DNA of 64,000 bases from Bog-375 sp049698695 (lineage in GTDB: Bacteria > Acidobacteriota > Terriglobia > Bryobacterales > Bryobacteraceae). Positions 36,519 through 45,324 of the stretch are shown in pieces (the stretch's first letter is position 1; every line of letters begins with the position of its first letter). The stretch lies in the NCBI GenBank assembly GCA_049698695.1, contig JBAVYH010000121.1, positions 1 to 64,000 of the forward strand, read 5' to 3'. Made by a program: the position numbers and the translations under genes. The notes below the pieces were generated by a model. The model did not search any database. It had not been told where the DNA came from and was given only the letters and a program-made list of their open reading frames with translations.

Positions 36519-39500
36519 GCGGCAGCCTCACGCCAGCGCCTGGCACGGACGCGGCCGGCTCCAGCCACTGGACCGCGCGGCACGGCCAGCCCATCGTTTT
36601 CGTCATTCTCACCCTGGTGGCTGTCGGCATATACCTGGCGCTGACCATTCCGGTTGCGGTCTTCCCGGAAACCAATTTTCCGCGCATCGTAGTGGGCGCG
36701 GATAACGGCGTCTATCCCATCGACCAGACGCTGGTCACCGTCACGCGGCCGATTGAAGAGGCCGTCAACACGGTCCCCGGCCTGGACCACCTCTGGTCCA
36801 TCACCAGCCGGGGCACGGCGGAAGTCGACCTGTTCTTCGGTTGGAAGAGCGACATGTTCCGAACGCTGGAGCTGGTGAACGCGACCCTGGCGCGCATCCA
36901 GCCGACGCTTCCGCCCACGGCGAAGATCACCGCCAACCGGCTCACCTTCGCTGCGTTCCCCATCATGGGTTACAGCCTGACATCCGACACGGTGCCGCAA
37001 ACGCGCATCTGGGAGATGGCGACCTATGACTTGAAGCCGCGGCTGAACCGCACCACGGGCGTTTCGACCGTGGTGGTGCAAGGCGGGCAGGTTCCGGAGT
37101 TTCAAATCGAGCCGGATCCCGCCAAGCTGGTCGAGACCGGCACGACGGTGCCCAACATTCTGGATGCGATCTCCCGCAGCAACATGGTCGATTCGCCGGG
37201 ATTGATCGAAACCAACCATCAGCTTGTGCTCAGCCTTGTGAGCGGGCAGACCAGGACGCCTGCGGAAATCGGCGATATCGTGGTGAAGACGACCGCGGCG
37301 GGCGCGCCCATCCATATCGGCGACCTGGGCAGCGTCACGCCCTCGGTGATGCCGGTTTACACCATCGTCACCGCCAACGCCAGACCCGCCGTGCTGCTGA
37401 ACATCTACCGGCAGCCGGATAGCAACACGGTGACGGTGGCCAATGCGGTCCATGCCGAGATCGAAAACATCCGGCGGACGCTGCCGAAGGGCGTGGAGCT
37501 GCAGCCGTTCTACGACCAATCGGAACTGGTCAACGCCTCGATACGCGGCGTGCGCGATGCGATTCTGGTGGGGCTGGTTCTCGCGTCGCTGATTATGGTG
37601 CTGTTCCTGCGCGATTGGGGCACATCGCTGGTGGCCGGACTAGTGATACCGGCGACCATCGCGATCACGTTCATCGCGCTGCGCGTTCTGAACGAAAGCT
37701 TCAACCTGATGACGCTGGGCGGCCTGGCGGCGGCGGTGGGGCTGGTGATCGACGACGCCATCGTGGTGGTGGAGAACATCGTGATGCACCGCGACCGCGG
37801 CCAGACGCGCGCGGAGGCGATTCGCAGCGCCATCCAGGAAATCCGCGTCCCGCTGGTCGGCTCCACGGTAACGCCCATCGTGGTGTTTCTGCCGCTGATT
37901 TCCATCACCGGGGTCGAAGGCGTCTTCTTCCGCGCCCTGGCCATCACCGTCAGCATCGCGCTGGTAACCTCGCTCGCTCTGGCGCTCACCTGGACGCCCA
38001 CGCTCAGCCACTACCTGATTCGCCGCCGGGGCCGGCGCCGCCCGGAGGAACTTGAGCAGGAGCAGGCGCCACCCCGCGCCAGGCGCGTCTATGCGGGCGT
38101 GCTGCGCTTCGCCCTCGAACACCGTTTTGCGCTGGGCCTGTTCACCGTAGCGTTGATCGGGGCATCGTATGTCTGTTACACGCGGCTGGGTTCGGACTTG
38201 CTGCCGGAGATGGACGAAGGCGGCTTCGTGCTGGACTACATCATGCCCGCCGGCTCGTCGCTCGAAGCCACCAACCGGGTGATCACCCACGTGGAGCAGA
38301 TCTTGCGCGCGACGCCTGAGGTGGCGAGCACGTCGCGGCGCACCGGGATGCAGCTTGGCCTGGCCACCGTGACCGAAGCCAATACCGGCGACATCGCGGT
38401 GAAGCTGAAAAGAAATCGCGACCGCGGCGTGGAGGAAGTGATGGCCGATGTCCGCGCGCGTGTGCGACAGGCGGAGCCGGTGCTCGATATCGAGTTCACC
38501 CAGGTGTTACAGGATATGATCGGCGACCTGAGCAGCGCTCCCGAACCCTGCATCATCAAGCTGTTTTCGAACGACCCAGCCGCGCTGCGCCAGTGGGCAG
38601 AGGAAACGGCCAAAGCCATCGGGAAAATTCACGGCGTGGTGGACATACTGGACGGGATCGAGAACACCATCAGCGGTCCCGCCACGGTTTTCAATGTGGA
38701 CCCAGTGGTGGCGGCTCGCGCCGGGTTTTCGCCGCAGGAAGTGGAGGTCGATGCCAGCGCCGTTCTGCAAGGCGAGCCCGCCGCGACACCGGTGGTGGTG
38801 AGCGACCGCTCCTACACGCTTCGCGTTCGCTTCCCCGAGCGGACGCGCGCCACGCTCGATGCCATCCGCAACACCGTGCTCGTGAGTGGAACCGGTAAGA
38901 CCGCCAGCATCGGCTCGCTGGCCGGCATGGTGCAAATTCCGGGGCAGACCGAGATCCGCCGCGAGAACTTGCAGCGCGACGTCGAGGTGACCGCCCGCTT
39001 TGAAGGCTTGAACCTGGGCGAGGGTATGGACCAGGTGCAACGGGCGGTTCGCGATTTGCACATCCCATCCAGCATCCGCGTGGCCTACGGCGGCCAGTAC
39101 GCAGAGCAGCAAAAATCGTTCCGCGAGCTGGTGGTGGTGCTGCTTCTGGCTATCGTGCTGGTGTTTACCGTGCTGCTGTTCGAGTTCGGCAGTTTCGCCG
39201 CACCGGTGGCGGTGCTGGCCTCGGCCATCCTTTCGACTTCGGGCGTTTTCCTGGCGCTGCTGGTGACCGGCACCACCTTCAATCTCTCTTCGTTCATGGG
39301 ATTGATCATGGTGATCGGCATCGTCGCCAAGAACGGTATTCTGCTGTTGGATGCGGACCAGAGGTTCCGCGCCGCCGGCATGGCGGCCGAAGAAAGCATG
39401 CTGCGCGCCGGCGAGCGCCGCCTGCGTCCCATCCTGATGACCGCGCTGGCCACTGTGGCCGGCATGATTCCGCTGGCGCTCGCCTGGGGCGCCGGTTCGC

Positions 39501-39634
39501 AGATGTTGCAGCCGTTGGCCATTGCGGTCATTGGCGGCATCCTTGCCTCGATGGTTCTTTCGCTGGTGGTGACGCCGGCCGTGCGGTATTACCTGGAAGC
39601 AGGAACGAATAACACTGAAGGAGCAAGACAATGA
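36515..39634 (+). CDS. RND-type inner-membrane efflux pump
   Basis: A 1,039-residue AcrB/CzcA-like pump: TM1 (VFVILTLVAVGIYLALTIPVA), a porter domain, ten further TM helices with the GLVIDDAIVVVENI motif in TM4 that carries the proton-relay Asp pair, and the repeated second half (SSFMGLIMVIGIVAKNGILLLDAD). The substrate class is undecided; no CzcA-type His-rich features are seen, so a multidrug/HAE type is more likely. It overlaps both neighbours by 4 nt. Confidence 0.93.
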   Translation: MSGSLTPAPGTDAAGSSHWTARHGQPIVFVILTLVAVGIYLALTIPVAVFPETNFPRIVVGADNGVYPIDQTLVTVTRPIEEAVNTVPGLDHLWSITSRGTAEVDLFFGWKSDMFRTLELVNATLARIQPTLPPTAKITANRLTFAAFPIMGYSLTSDTVPQTRIWEMATYDLKPRLNRTTGVSTVVVQGGQVPEFQIEPDPAKLVETGTTVPNILDAISRSNMVDSPGLIETNHQLVLSLVSGQTRTPAEIGDIVVKTTAAGAPIHIGDLGSVTPSVMPVYTIVTANARPAVLLNIYRQPDSNTVTVANAVHAEIENIRRTLPKGVELQPFYDQSELVNASIRGVRDAILVGLVLASLIMVLFLRDWGTSLVAGLVIPATIAITFIALRVLNESFNLMTLGGLAAAVGLVIDDAIVVVENIVMHRDRGQTRAEAIRSAIQEIRVPLVGSTVTPIVVFLPLISITGVEGVFFRALAITVSIALVTSLALALTWTPTLSHYLIRRRGRRRPEELEQEQAPPRARRVYAGVLRFALEHRFALGLFTVALIGASYVCYTRLGSDLLPEMDEGGFVLDYIMPAGSSLEATNRVITHVEQILRATPEVASTSRRTGMQLGLATVTEANTGDIAVKLKRNRDRGVEEVMADVRARVRQAEPVLDIEFTQVLQDMIGDLSSAPEPCIIKLFSNDPAALRQWAEETAKAIGKIHGVVDILDGIENTISGPATVFNVDPVVAARAGFSPQEVEVDASAVLQGEPAATPVVVSDRSYTLRVRFPERTRATLDAIRNTVLVSGTGKTASIGSLAGMVQIPGQTEIRRENLQRDVEVTARFEGLNLGEGMDQVQRAVRDLHIPSSIRVAYGGQYAEQQKSFRELVVVLLLAIVLVFTVLLFEFGSFAAPVAVLASAILSTSGVFLALLVTGTTFNLSSFMGLIMVIGIVAKNGILLLDADQRFRAAGMAAEESMLRAGERRLRPILMTALATVAGMIPLALAWGAGSQMLQPLAIAVIGGILASMVLSLVVTPAVRYYLEAGTNNTEGARQ

Positions 39635-40635
39635 AAAGGCTTTTTGCAGTCGTTTTGGTAGCGGCCGCAGCGTTTGCCGCGGAAGGCTACCACGTTCTCA
39701 ACAAGATCAAAATCGGCGGCACCGGCGGCTGGGATTACGTTACTGCGGATGGCGCCAATCATCGGCTTTACGTCTCGCATGGGACCAACATCGCGATTGT
39801 CGATACCGCAACCGGCGGCGTGCTGGGAATCATCGACGGCCTGCACGGCGTGCACGGCATCGCGATCGCGGACAAGCTCAACAAGGGGTTCATCAGCAAC
39901 GGGCAATCCAGCACGGTGACGGTGTTCGATCTTTCCACTTTCGCCAAGACGGCCGAAGTCCCGACGACGGGGCAGAATCCCGATGCCATCTGCTATGAGC
40001 CGAAGACGGAGCGCGTGTTCACCTTCAACGGCCGCTCCGGCAACTCCACCGCGATTGACGCCAAGTCGAACGCCGTGGTGGCGACATTTCCCCTGGGCGG
40101 CAAGCCGGAATTCTGCGCCGTCGCCGGCGATGGCAAGATTTACGACAACCTGGAAGACAAGTCGGAGCTGGTGGAGATCGATGCCGCTAAGCCGGCGGTC
40201 ATCCGCACCGCCAAGCTCGACCCTTGCGACGGGCCTTCCGGCCTGGCGATCGATGCCAAGGACGGCGTGCTGTTTTCCGTTTGCGGCAACAAGATGATGG
40301 CGGTGACCGATATCAACGAGATGAAAGTGATCGCCACGCCGGAGATTGGCCAGGGGCCGGATGCGGCCGGTTATGATCCAGGCGCGGGCATCGCCTTTAG
40401 CTCGAACGGCCGCGACGGCACGCTCACGCTGGTCAAACAGGTGAACGGCAAATGGCAGCCCGTCGAGACCGTCAGCACCGAGCGTGGCGCCCGCACCATG
40501 GCGGTGGACACTGTGACCCACAAGGTCTATCTGCTGACAGCGGAGTTCGGTCCCATGCCGCCAGCCCAGCCAGGCCAGCGCGTCCGCCCGCCGATTCTGC
40601 CTGATACATTCCATGTGCTGGTGGTCGGCGAGTAG
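39631..40635 (+). CDS. secreted YncE-type YVTN beta-propeller
   Basis: A 334-residue exported propeller: signal peptide (LFAVVLVAAAAFAA), then repeated YVTN/YncE blades (HRLYVSHGTNIAIVDTATGGV, DAICYEPKTERVFTFNG, KPEFCAVAGDGKIYDN). The start overlaps the pump stop by 4 nt and has AAGGAG upstream, so it is translationally coupled to the efflux operon. A propeller as the last gene of an RND operon is not a standard component; it might bind a pump substrate or partner. Confidence 0.85.
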   Translation: MKRLFAVVLVAAAAFAAEGYHVLNKIKIGGTGGWDYVTADGANHRLYVSHGTNIAIVDTATGGVLGIIDGLHGVHGIAIADKLNKGFISNGQSSTVTVFDLSTFAKTAEVPTTGQNPDAICYEPKTERVFTFNGRSGNSTAIDAKSNAVVATFPLGGKPEFCAVAGDGKIYDNLEDKSELVEIDAAKPAVIRTAKLDPCDGPSGLAIDAKDGVLFSVCGNKMMAVTDINEMKVIATPEIGQGPDAAGYDPGAGIAFSSNGRDGTLTLVKQVNGKWQPVETVSTERGARTMAVDTVTHKVYLLTAEFGPMPPAQPGQRVRPPILPDTFHVLVVGE

Positions 40636-40665
40636 CGCCGGCGCAACTGGCCGGCGGCGCGGCCG

Positions 40666-41511
40666 CTATCCCACGAGCGCGGCGGTGTTCGAGAGCTCGC
40701 CGATTTCGGGGACTCGAATGCGGACGGTATCGCCGGGCGCCAGCGCGGCTTCCCGCGGCACGATGATCCCGGTGCCGGTCAGCAGCACGGAGCCCGCGGG
40801 CACGCGGTTGGCGAACATCAGCGCCGCGATCAGCGCATCCAGCCGCCGGTGCAGCTTGGAAGTGGAAACGGCGCCCGCGAAGACAACCTGCCCGCCGCGC
40901 TCGATGGTGCAGGTGATTTCGAGCGCGTAAGGATCGGGCAGAGCGTCGGCGGTGAGGATCACCGGGCCGAGGGCGCAGCAACTGTCATAGACCTTGGATT
41001 GCGGCAGGTAGAGCGGATTCTCGCGCTCGATGTCCCACGCGGAAACGTCGTTGGCCAGGGTGTAGCCCGCGATGCTGCCGCGGCTGCCCAGCACCACGGC
41101 GAGCTCCGGTTCGGGCGCGGTGAAACGCGAATCGGCGCGAATGCCGATGGCCTGCCCGGTGGGAACGCAGACGCGCGCGGTGCCTTTGAAGAAGATTTCC
41201 GGCCGCGGCTCGCGATACACATAGGCATACATGCCTTCGGGCGTGCCATGCTCGGCGTCGCGAAAGCTGGAGCTGACTTCGTAGGTGCATCCGCAGGCCC
41301 AGACTTCAGGGGGCTGTATGGGCAAAGCTGGCGCCAGTTTTTCGGCGTGCCGGCTGGCCAGTGCGGCGGCCACGGTGGAGAGGGGCCGATTCTCGGTCTG
41401 CGCGCGCCGGATCAGGTCGAGCGTGGTGTGGCTGGGGATGGGCCGCGCCAGGTCTCCGTCCCAAACCGCGGCGATCAACCGGCCTTCAACTTTCACTTGT
41501 CCCAAATGCAT
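40666..41511 (-). CDS. fumarylacetoacetate-hydrolase-family enzyme
   Basis: A 281-residue FAH-fold enzyme acting on 2-keto acid substrates with a divalent metal. The metal ligands are in PEPELAVVLG and the NDVSAWDIERENPLYLPQSK segment, which resembles 2-keto-3-deoxy-D-arabinonate dehydratase-type members more than fumarylacetoacetase. The ATG at 41511 has GGAGAAAC upstream. It is convergent with the efflux operon, and the next gene downstream on its strand is 93 nt upstream of its start, so it is probably its own unit. Substrate not assignable. Confidence 0.82.
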   Translation of the reverse strand: MHLGQVKVEGRLIAAVWDGDLARPIPSHTTLDLIRRAQTENRPLSTVAAALASRHAEKLAPALPIQPPEVWACGCTYEVSSSFRDAEHGTPEGMYAYVYREPRPEIFFKGTARVCVPTGQAIGIRADSRFTAPEPELAVVLGSRGSIAGYTLANDVSAWDIERENPLYLPQSKVYDSCCALGPVILTADALPDPYALEITCTIERGGQVVFAGAVSTSKLHRRLDALIAALMFANRVPAGSVLLTGTGIIVPREAALAPGDTVRIRVPEIGELSNTAALVG

Positions 41512-41604
41512 GATGTTTCTCCGATGGTCGACGGCGCTGCCGCGCGGCTGCATGCGGCCCTCCCGGCCGTAGCGGGAGGAGGAGCGCCGGGCTCCGCATG
41601 GCAA

Positions 41605-42171
41605 TCAAAACTGCACTTTCGGCGCGGTGCGGGATCCGGGCTCGGTCTGGAAGTACGCGTCGTTGCGCGTCATCCCCGACATTCCGGCCACGATATTGTC
41701 CGGGAATAGCTCGATCGAGGTATTGTATCGCTGCAGCGCTTCATTGTACTTGCGGCGCTCCACTGCAATGCGGTTTTCGGTGCCCGCCAGCTCGTCCTGC
41801 AACTGCAGGAAATTCTCGTTGGATCTGAGCTGGGGATAATTTTCAGCGATCACCAGCAGCCGCGAGATGGCGGTATCGAGCTGCTGGTTGGCCTGAATCT
41901 TCTCCTGCGGCGTGCGGCCGCCGGCCAGCCGCGCGCGGGCGTCGGCAATGTCCTTGAACACTTCGGTTTCGTGCTGGGCGAAGGCTTTCACCGTATTCAC
42001 CAGGTTGGGAATCAGGTCGGCGCGGCGCTGCAGCGCCACGTCCACGTCGGACCATTGACTGGCCACCGCTTCGCGCTGCGTCACCAGGTCATTGCGGATG
42101 CTCACGAATTTGCCGCCGATGATCAGCCCCAGCACCAGCAGAACCACGATCACAATCAGGGCAACTTTCAC
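41605..42171 (-). CDS. LemA-family membrane protein
   Basis: A 188-residue LemA protein: one N-terminal TM helix (ALIVIVVLLVLGLIIGG) and a three-helix periplasmic bundle with the family motifs QREAVASQWSDVDVALQRR, DLIPNLVNTVK and NYPQLRSNENFLQLQDELAGTENR. The molecular function is unknown; LemA genes often pair with TPM-domain genes. Here a nucleotidyltransferase gene lies between the two, with 9 nt to this gene. Confidence 0.93.
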   Translation of the reverse strand: MKVALIVIVVLLVLGLIIGGKFVSIRNDLVTQREAVASQWSDVDVALQRRADLIPNLVNTVKAFAQHETEVFKDIADARARLAGGRTPQEKIQANQQLDTAISRLLVIAENYPQLRSNENFLQLQDELAGTENRIAVERRKYNEALQRYNTSIELFPDNIVAGMSGMTRNDAYFQTEPGSRTAPKVQF

Positions 42172-42180
42172 GTATCTCTC

Positions 42181-42891
42181 CTATTTTTCCAGGCGGTCCA
42201 CCGCGTCAATCACCGTATCGATGGCGCGCAGGTAAGCGGCCAGCACGGTGAGTGGGTCCATCTCTTTCGGCTTGATGCGCGCCTCGCGCACATCCAGCAG
42301 TGTCTCAAAGGGCGTTGGATCGATGCCAAAACGCTCTTGCGCCAGTCTCACCACCTCGCGTTTTTGCGGTGGCACTTCGACGCCATGAAGCCGCAGCGCG
42401 TGCCGGAAAAGCACGCAGAACGTGGACACCGAATCGAGCAGCAGGCGGCGCAGCAGGTTTTCGTCGGCCAGCATTCCGGAAGCCTTCTGGCGCAGCCGCA
42501 GCAGCTTGGCGCGCAGGTCGTGCTCCACCTGCGCACGGTAGAAAGTGTCCTCCACCACCAGCGCCGGGATGACGTCTTTGCCGAAGAGCAGCCGGTGGTG
42601 GCTTTGCATGTCATGGAACTCGATGGCGAAGCAATCGGCGGAAGTGGCGAGTTCATGCTCGGTGAGGAGCAAAGGCGCCGGGCTGCCCTGCTCGCGCCAC
42701 CAGCGGAATGTTTCCGCAGACGCGGCCAGCTCGCGCGGCGTGAGCGTGGTGAGCACGCAGAGAATATTGAAATCGGAGAAGCCGGCATGATGATCGCCGG
42801 CGGCGGCCGAGCCGTAGAGCACCACCGATACCAGCCGCTCGCCGTAGGCCTTCTTCAATTTTTCGACCAGTTGATCGAGTCGCTTGTCCAT
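42181..42891 (-). CDS. MNT-type nucleotidyltransferase-domain protein
   Basis: A 236-residue cytosolic protein with an N-terminal minimal nucleotidyltransferase fold: VVLYGSAAAGDHHAGFSDFN, i.e. the GS-x-A-x-G...SD motif, where the second carboxylate of the usual DxD is Asn (SDFN). The C-terminal part is helical. Substrate unknown; DNA, protein or tRNA modification have all been reported in this fold. It is sandwiched between the TPM-domain gene (7 nt) and lemA (9 nt), so it should be cotranscribed with both. Confidence 0.75.
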   Translation of the reverse strand: MDKRLDQLVEKLKKAYGERLVSVVLYGSAAAGDHHAGFSDFNILCVLTTLTPRELAASAETFRWWREQGSPAPLLLTEHELATSADCFAIEFHDMQSHHRLLFGKDVIPALVVEDTFYRAQVEHDLRAKLLRLRQKASGMLADENLLRRLLLDSVSTFCVLFRHALRLHGVEVPPQKREVVRLAQERFGIDPTPFETLLDVREARIKPKEMDPLTVLAAYLRAIDTVIDAVDRLEK

Positions 42892-42898
42892 GCCGCAC

Positions 42899-43687
42899 CT
42901 ACCAGTCGCTGGAGGCGCCACCGCCTCCGGAATCGCCGCCGCCAAAACCGCCGAACCCGCCGTCACCGGAATCGAACCCGCCGAACCCGCCGCCGCCGCG
43001 ACTGCCCCAGGTGGATCGGCCCATCAGGTTACCAAGAATCAAGGCGGGCAGAATACCGCCGCCGCCGAATCCGCCGTAGCCGCGCGGCGCGCCGGCGCGT
43101 AGCAGCCAGAAAAGCAAACCGATGCCACCGAAAATCAGCGGCCAGGGAATGGAATCGGACTCGCTGGGCCGGTAGCGCCGGGGCGGGCCGGCGGTAATGG
43201 TTACGTGCTTGGCGTGGGCGATGGTGTTGCCGATGGTCTCGGCGGCCGCCAGCATGGCGTCGCCGTAATCGCCCTGGCGAAGCGCCGGACGCATCTGGCG
43301 CAGGATGCTGCCGCTCAGTCCATCGGGCAAAATCGGTTCCAGGCCATAACCGACTTCGAGCCGGCTGCGCCGGTCGCGTATCACCAGCAGCATCAAGATG
43401 CCTTCATCCTTGCCCTTTTGCCCCACGCCCCAGGCGCGGAAAATGGTGTTGGCCACGTCCTCGATGGGCTCGCCTTCGAGCGACGGGATGGTGACCAGCG
43501 CCATCTGCGCTCCGGTCGAATGCTCGACCATGCCACAATAGGCATCGAGCGCGGCGCGGTCGGAATCCGGGATCACGCCCGCGAAGTCGCTCACGTAGCC
43601 TTGCGGATGGAGCGTCGTCCAATCCACCGCCCAGCCCGACGCCGCACACGCCACGAGCGCCAAGCCTGCCCGCAACCAGTTCCGCAT
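42899..43687 (-). CDS. TPM-domain membrane protein (YgcG-like)
   Basis: A 262-residue protein: signal peptide (GLALVACAASGWA), a TPM domain (about 28-150; GYVSDFAGVIPDSDRAALDAY, MLLVIRDRRSRLEVGYGLE), a TM helix (PLIFGGIGLLFWLL) and a Gly-rich, Ser-ending tail of repeated FGGF units. TPM proteins include a plant thylakoid phosphatase and bacterial envelope proteins. It is the first gene of the TPM-nucleotidyltransferase-lemA set. Confidence 0.9.
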   Translation of the reverse strand: MRNWLRAGLALVACAASGWAVDWTTLHPQGYVSDFAGVIPDSDRAALDAYCGMVEHSTGAQMALVTIPSLEGEPIEDVANTIFRAWGVGQKGKDEGILMLLVIRDRRSRLEVGYGLEPILPDGLSGSILRQMRPALRQGDYGDAMLAAAETIGNTIAHAKHVTITAGPPRRYRPSESDSIPWPLIFGGIGLLFWLLRAGAPRGYGGFGGGGILPALILGNLMGRSTWGSRGGGGFGGFDSGDGGFGGFGGGDSGGGGASSDW

Positions 43688-43758
43688 CTTGAAGATTCAG
43701 TGTACTACGCAGCCGCAGATGAATTCCGCTACTGGCCGGTGTTAAAATGGCTTGCAGT

Positions 43759-43832
43759 TGGGACGTCGTCTAACGGTAAGACTGCAGACTCTGGATCTGC
43801 GTATCGGGGTTCGAATCCCTGCGTCCCAGCCA
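43759..43832 (+). tRNA. tRNA-Gln (anticodon CTG)
   Basis: A 74-nt cloverleaf: acceptor TGGGACG pairs with CGTCCCA, anticodon stem GCAGA/TCTGC with loop CTCTGGA giving anticodon CTG, T-arm GGGGTTCGAATCCC, and an encoded CCA end. A TAAAAT hexamer at 43743-43748 is placed as a -10 box, but no good -35 is seen. CAG codons are read; a TTG isoacceptor must lie elsewhere. Confidence 0.95.
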
Positions 43833-44125
43833 AGCTTCCTGCCGACCTTCGTTCGCAATTAATAGCACCCTCCGTAAAGCCGTTGAAAAATCGACATTCC
43901 CGCTGTTCAGGCATCGAGAGTCGGCTCGGTAACGATCTAAGTGGTGCATGATCGGCACCACCTGCCCACGACGCGGCATGAGCGACAGCCAGGCGCACAG
44001 CGGCCCGCCGCCGTAGGCAATGGCTCAGAAGAGTCGGCGCAGAGGCTAGCCATCGGTCAGACTGAAGGCATGAAGTCGCCAAATGGTGTTACAACGTGGT
44101 AGAAACCAAAGGTGAGGTGAATTGC
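43833..44125. other. gap after the tRNA, no gene
   Basis: About 290 bp without a credible coding frame. A small stem GTGGTGC/GCACCAC lies near 43939-43961. I looked for a duplicated tRNA 3' end that would mark an integrated element and did not see one. Confidence 0.4.
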
Positions 44126-45229
44126 ATGAGTACGTGGCGCGGGGCATGGATCTGTCTATTCTGCTTTTCGCTCTTTTCCGTCTTTGCACAGCAGAATGTA
44201 CCCGCGGGGCAGTCCGAACCTACGGAATCTATGCCGCCTGGCAGTGCGAATCGGCGTATCACGCTCGATGTGGTGGTGACCGACAAGTCCGGGAAACCGG
44301 TCCCCAGCTTGCAACAGCAGGACTTCACGCTTCTGGACAACAAACAGCCGCAGAAAATCGTGTCGTTTCATGCCGTAGAGGGTGGTGCCGCGACGGCCGA
44401 TCCGCCGGTGGAAGCCATTTTGCTCATCGATCAAGTCAACACGCCGTTCACAAAGGTGGGGTACGCACGGGAACAAATCGAGAAGTATCTGCGGCGAAAC
44501 GGCGGGGAGCTTGTCTGCCCGGTATCGATGGTCTTCGTTTCCGATGCGGGAGCAACAATCGGGGACGCTCCTTCTCGAGATGGAAACGCCCTGATTGCGG
44601 AGCTGAATCAGAAAGAAGCCGTTGGCTTGCGCACAATTAGAAGGTCACAAGGATTTTATGGCGCTGCTGAGCGTCAACAGTTGTCTCTCCAAGCGCTGTG
44701 GCAACTCGTGGATCATGAAACGGCAAGGCCTGGACGCAAGCTTGTGATCTGGATTAGTCCGGGCTGGCCCCTTCTCACTGGCCCAGGCGTGTTGGTGACC
44801 TCTACGCAGCAGCAAGGGCTTTTCAACTCCATCGTTACTTTTTCGGACGGACTGCGGCGGGCTGGCATTACTCTCTACCATATCGATCCGTTGGGGATGT
44901 CGGACGCCGCCGGGTGGCGGACATCGTATTACGAGGAATTCGCAAAAGGAGTGAAGTCCGCAAAACAGGTGCAGATTGCAAACCTGGCGCTACAGGTCCT
45001 TGCCGTTCAAAGTGGAGGCAAGGTTCTCAATTCCAGTAACGATGTGGCGGGCGAGATCGCAACCTGCATTGCTGACGCCACTGCCTTTTACGTGCTCTCC
45101 TTCGACGCGCTTGCCGGGGACGGTCCAAATGAGTACCATGCGCTCGAGATTAAGCTCGACAAGCCCAAACTTACGGCGCGCACGCGATCCGGGTATTACG
45201 CCCAGCCAGAGCAGAAATTAGCACATTGA
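44126..45229 (+). CDS. acidobacterial VWFA-domain secreted protein
   Basis: A 367-residue exported protein with a signal peptide (LFCFSLFSVFAQQ), a short Ig/carboxypeptidase-like segment (ITLDVVVTDKSGKPVPSLQQ, DFTLLDNKQPQKI) and a von Willebrand A-type domain (about 95-340; VEAILLIDQVNTP, RKLVIWISPGWPLL). This matches the acidobacterial VWFA-related family found in large numbers in these genomes. The MIDAS is incomplete (DQVNT instead of DxSxS). Function unknown; monocistronic and somewhat lower in GC than its neighbours. Confidence 0.88.
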   Translation: MSTWRGAWICLFCFSLFSVFAQQNVPAGQSEPTESMPPGSANRRITLDVVVTDKSGKPVPSLQQQDFTLLDNKQPQKIVSFHAVEGGAATADPPVEAILLIDQVNTPFTKVGYAREQIEKYLRRNGGELVCPVSMVFVSDAGATIGDAPSRDGNALIAELNQKEAVGLRTIRRSQGFYGAAERQQLSLQALWQLVDHETARPGRKLVIWISPGWPLLTGPGVLVTSTQQQGLFNSIVTFSDGLRRAGITLYHIDPLGMSDAAGWRTSYYEEFAKGVKSAKQVQIANLALQVLAVQSGGKVLNSSNDVAGEIATCIADATAFYVLSFDALAGDGPNEYHALEIKLDKPKLTARTRSGYYAQPEQKLAH

Positions 45230-45324
45230 TTGTACTGATCACACTTCTGGTACACCCGCTCAGCCACTGAAGGTGCACGATGCAGCGCGGCTCGGAAGGA
45301 ACCACGGCGGGCGATAGCGCCGTT

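Noticed and set aside
43833..44125. tRNA-Gln as an integration site for a mobile element
   Set aside because: No repeated tRNA 3' end, integrase or cargo genes were found downstream.
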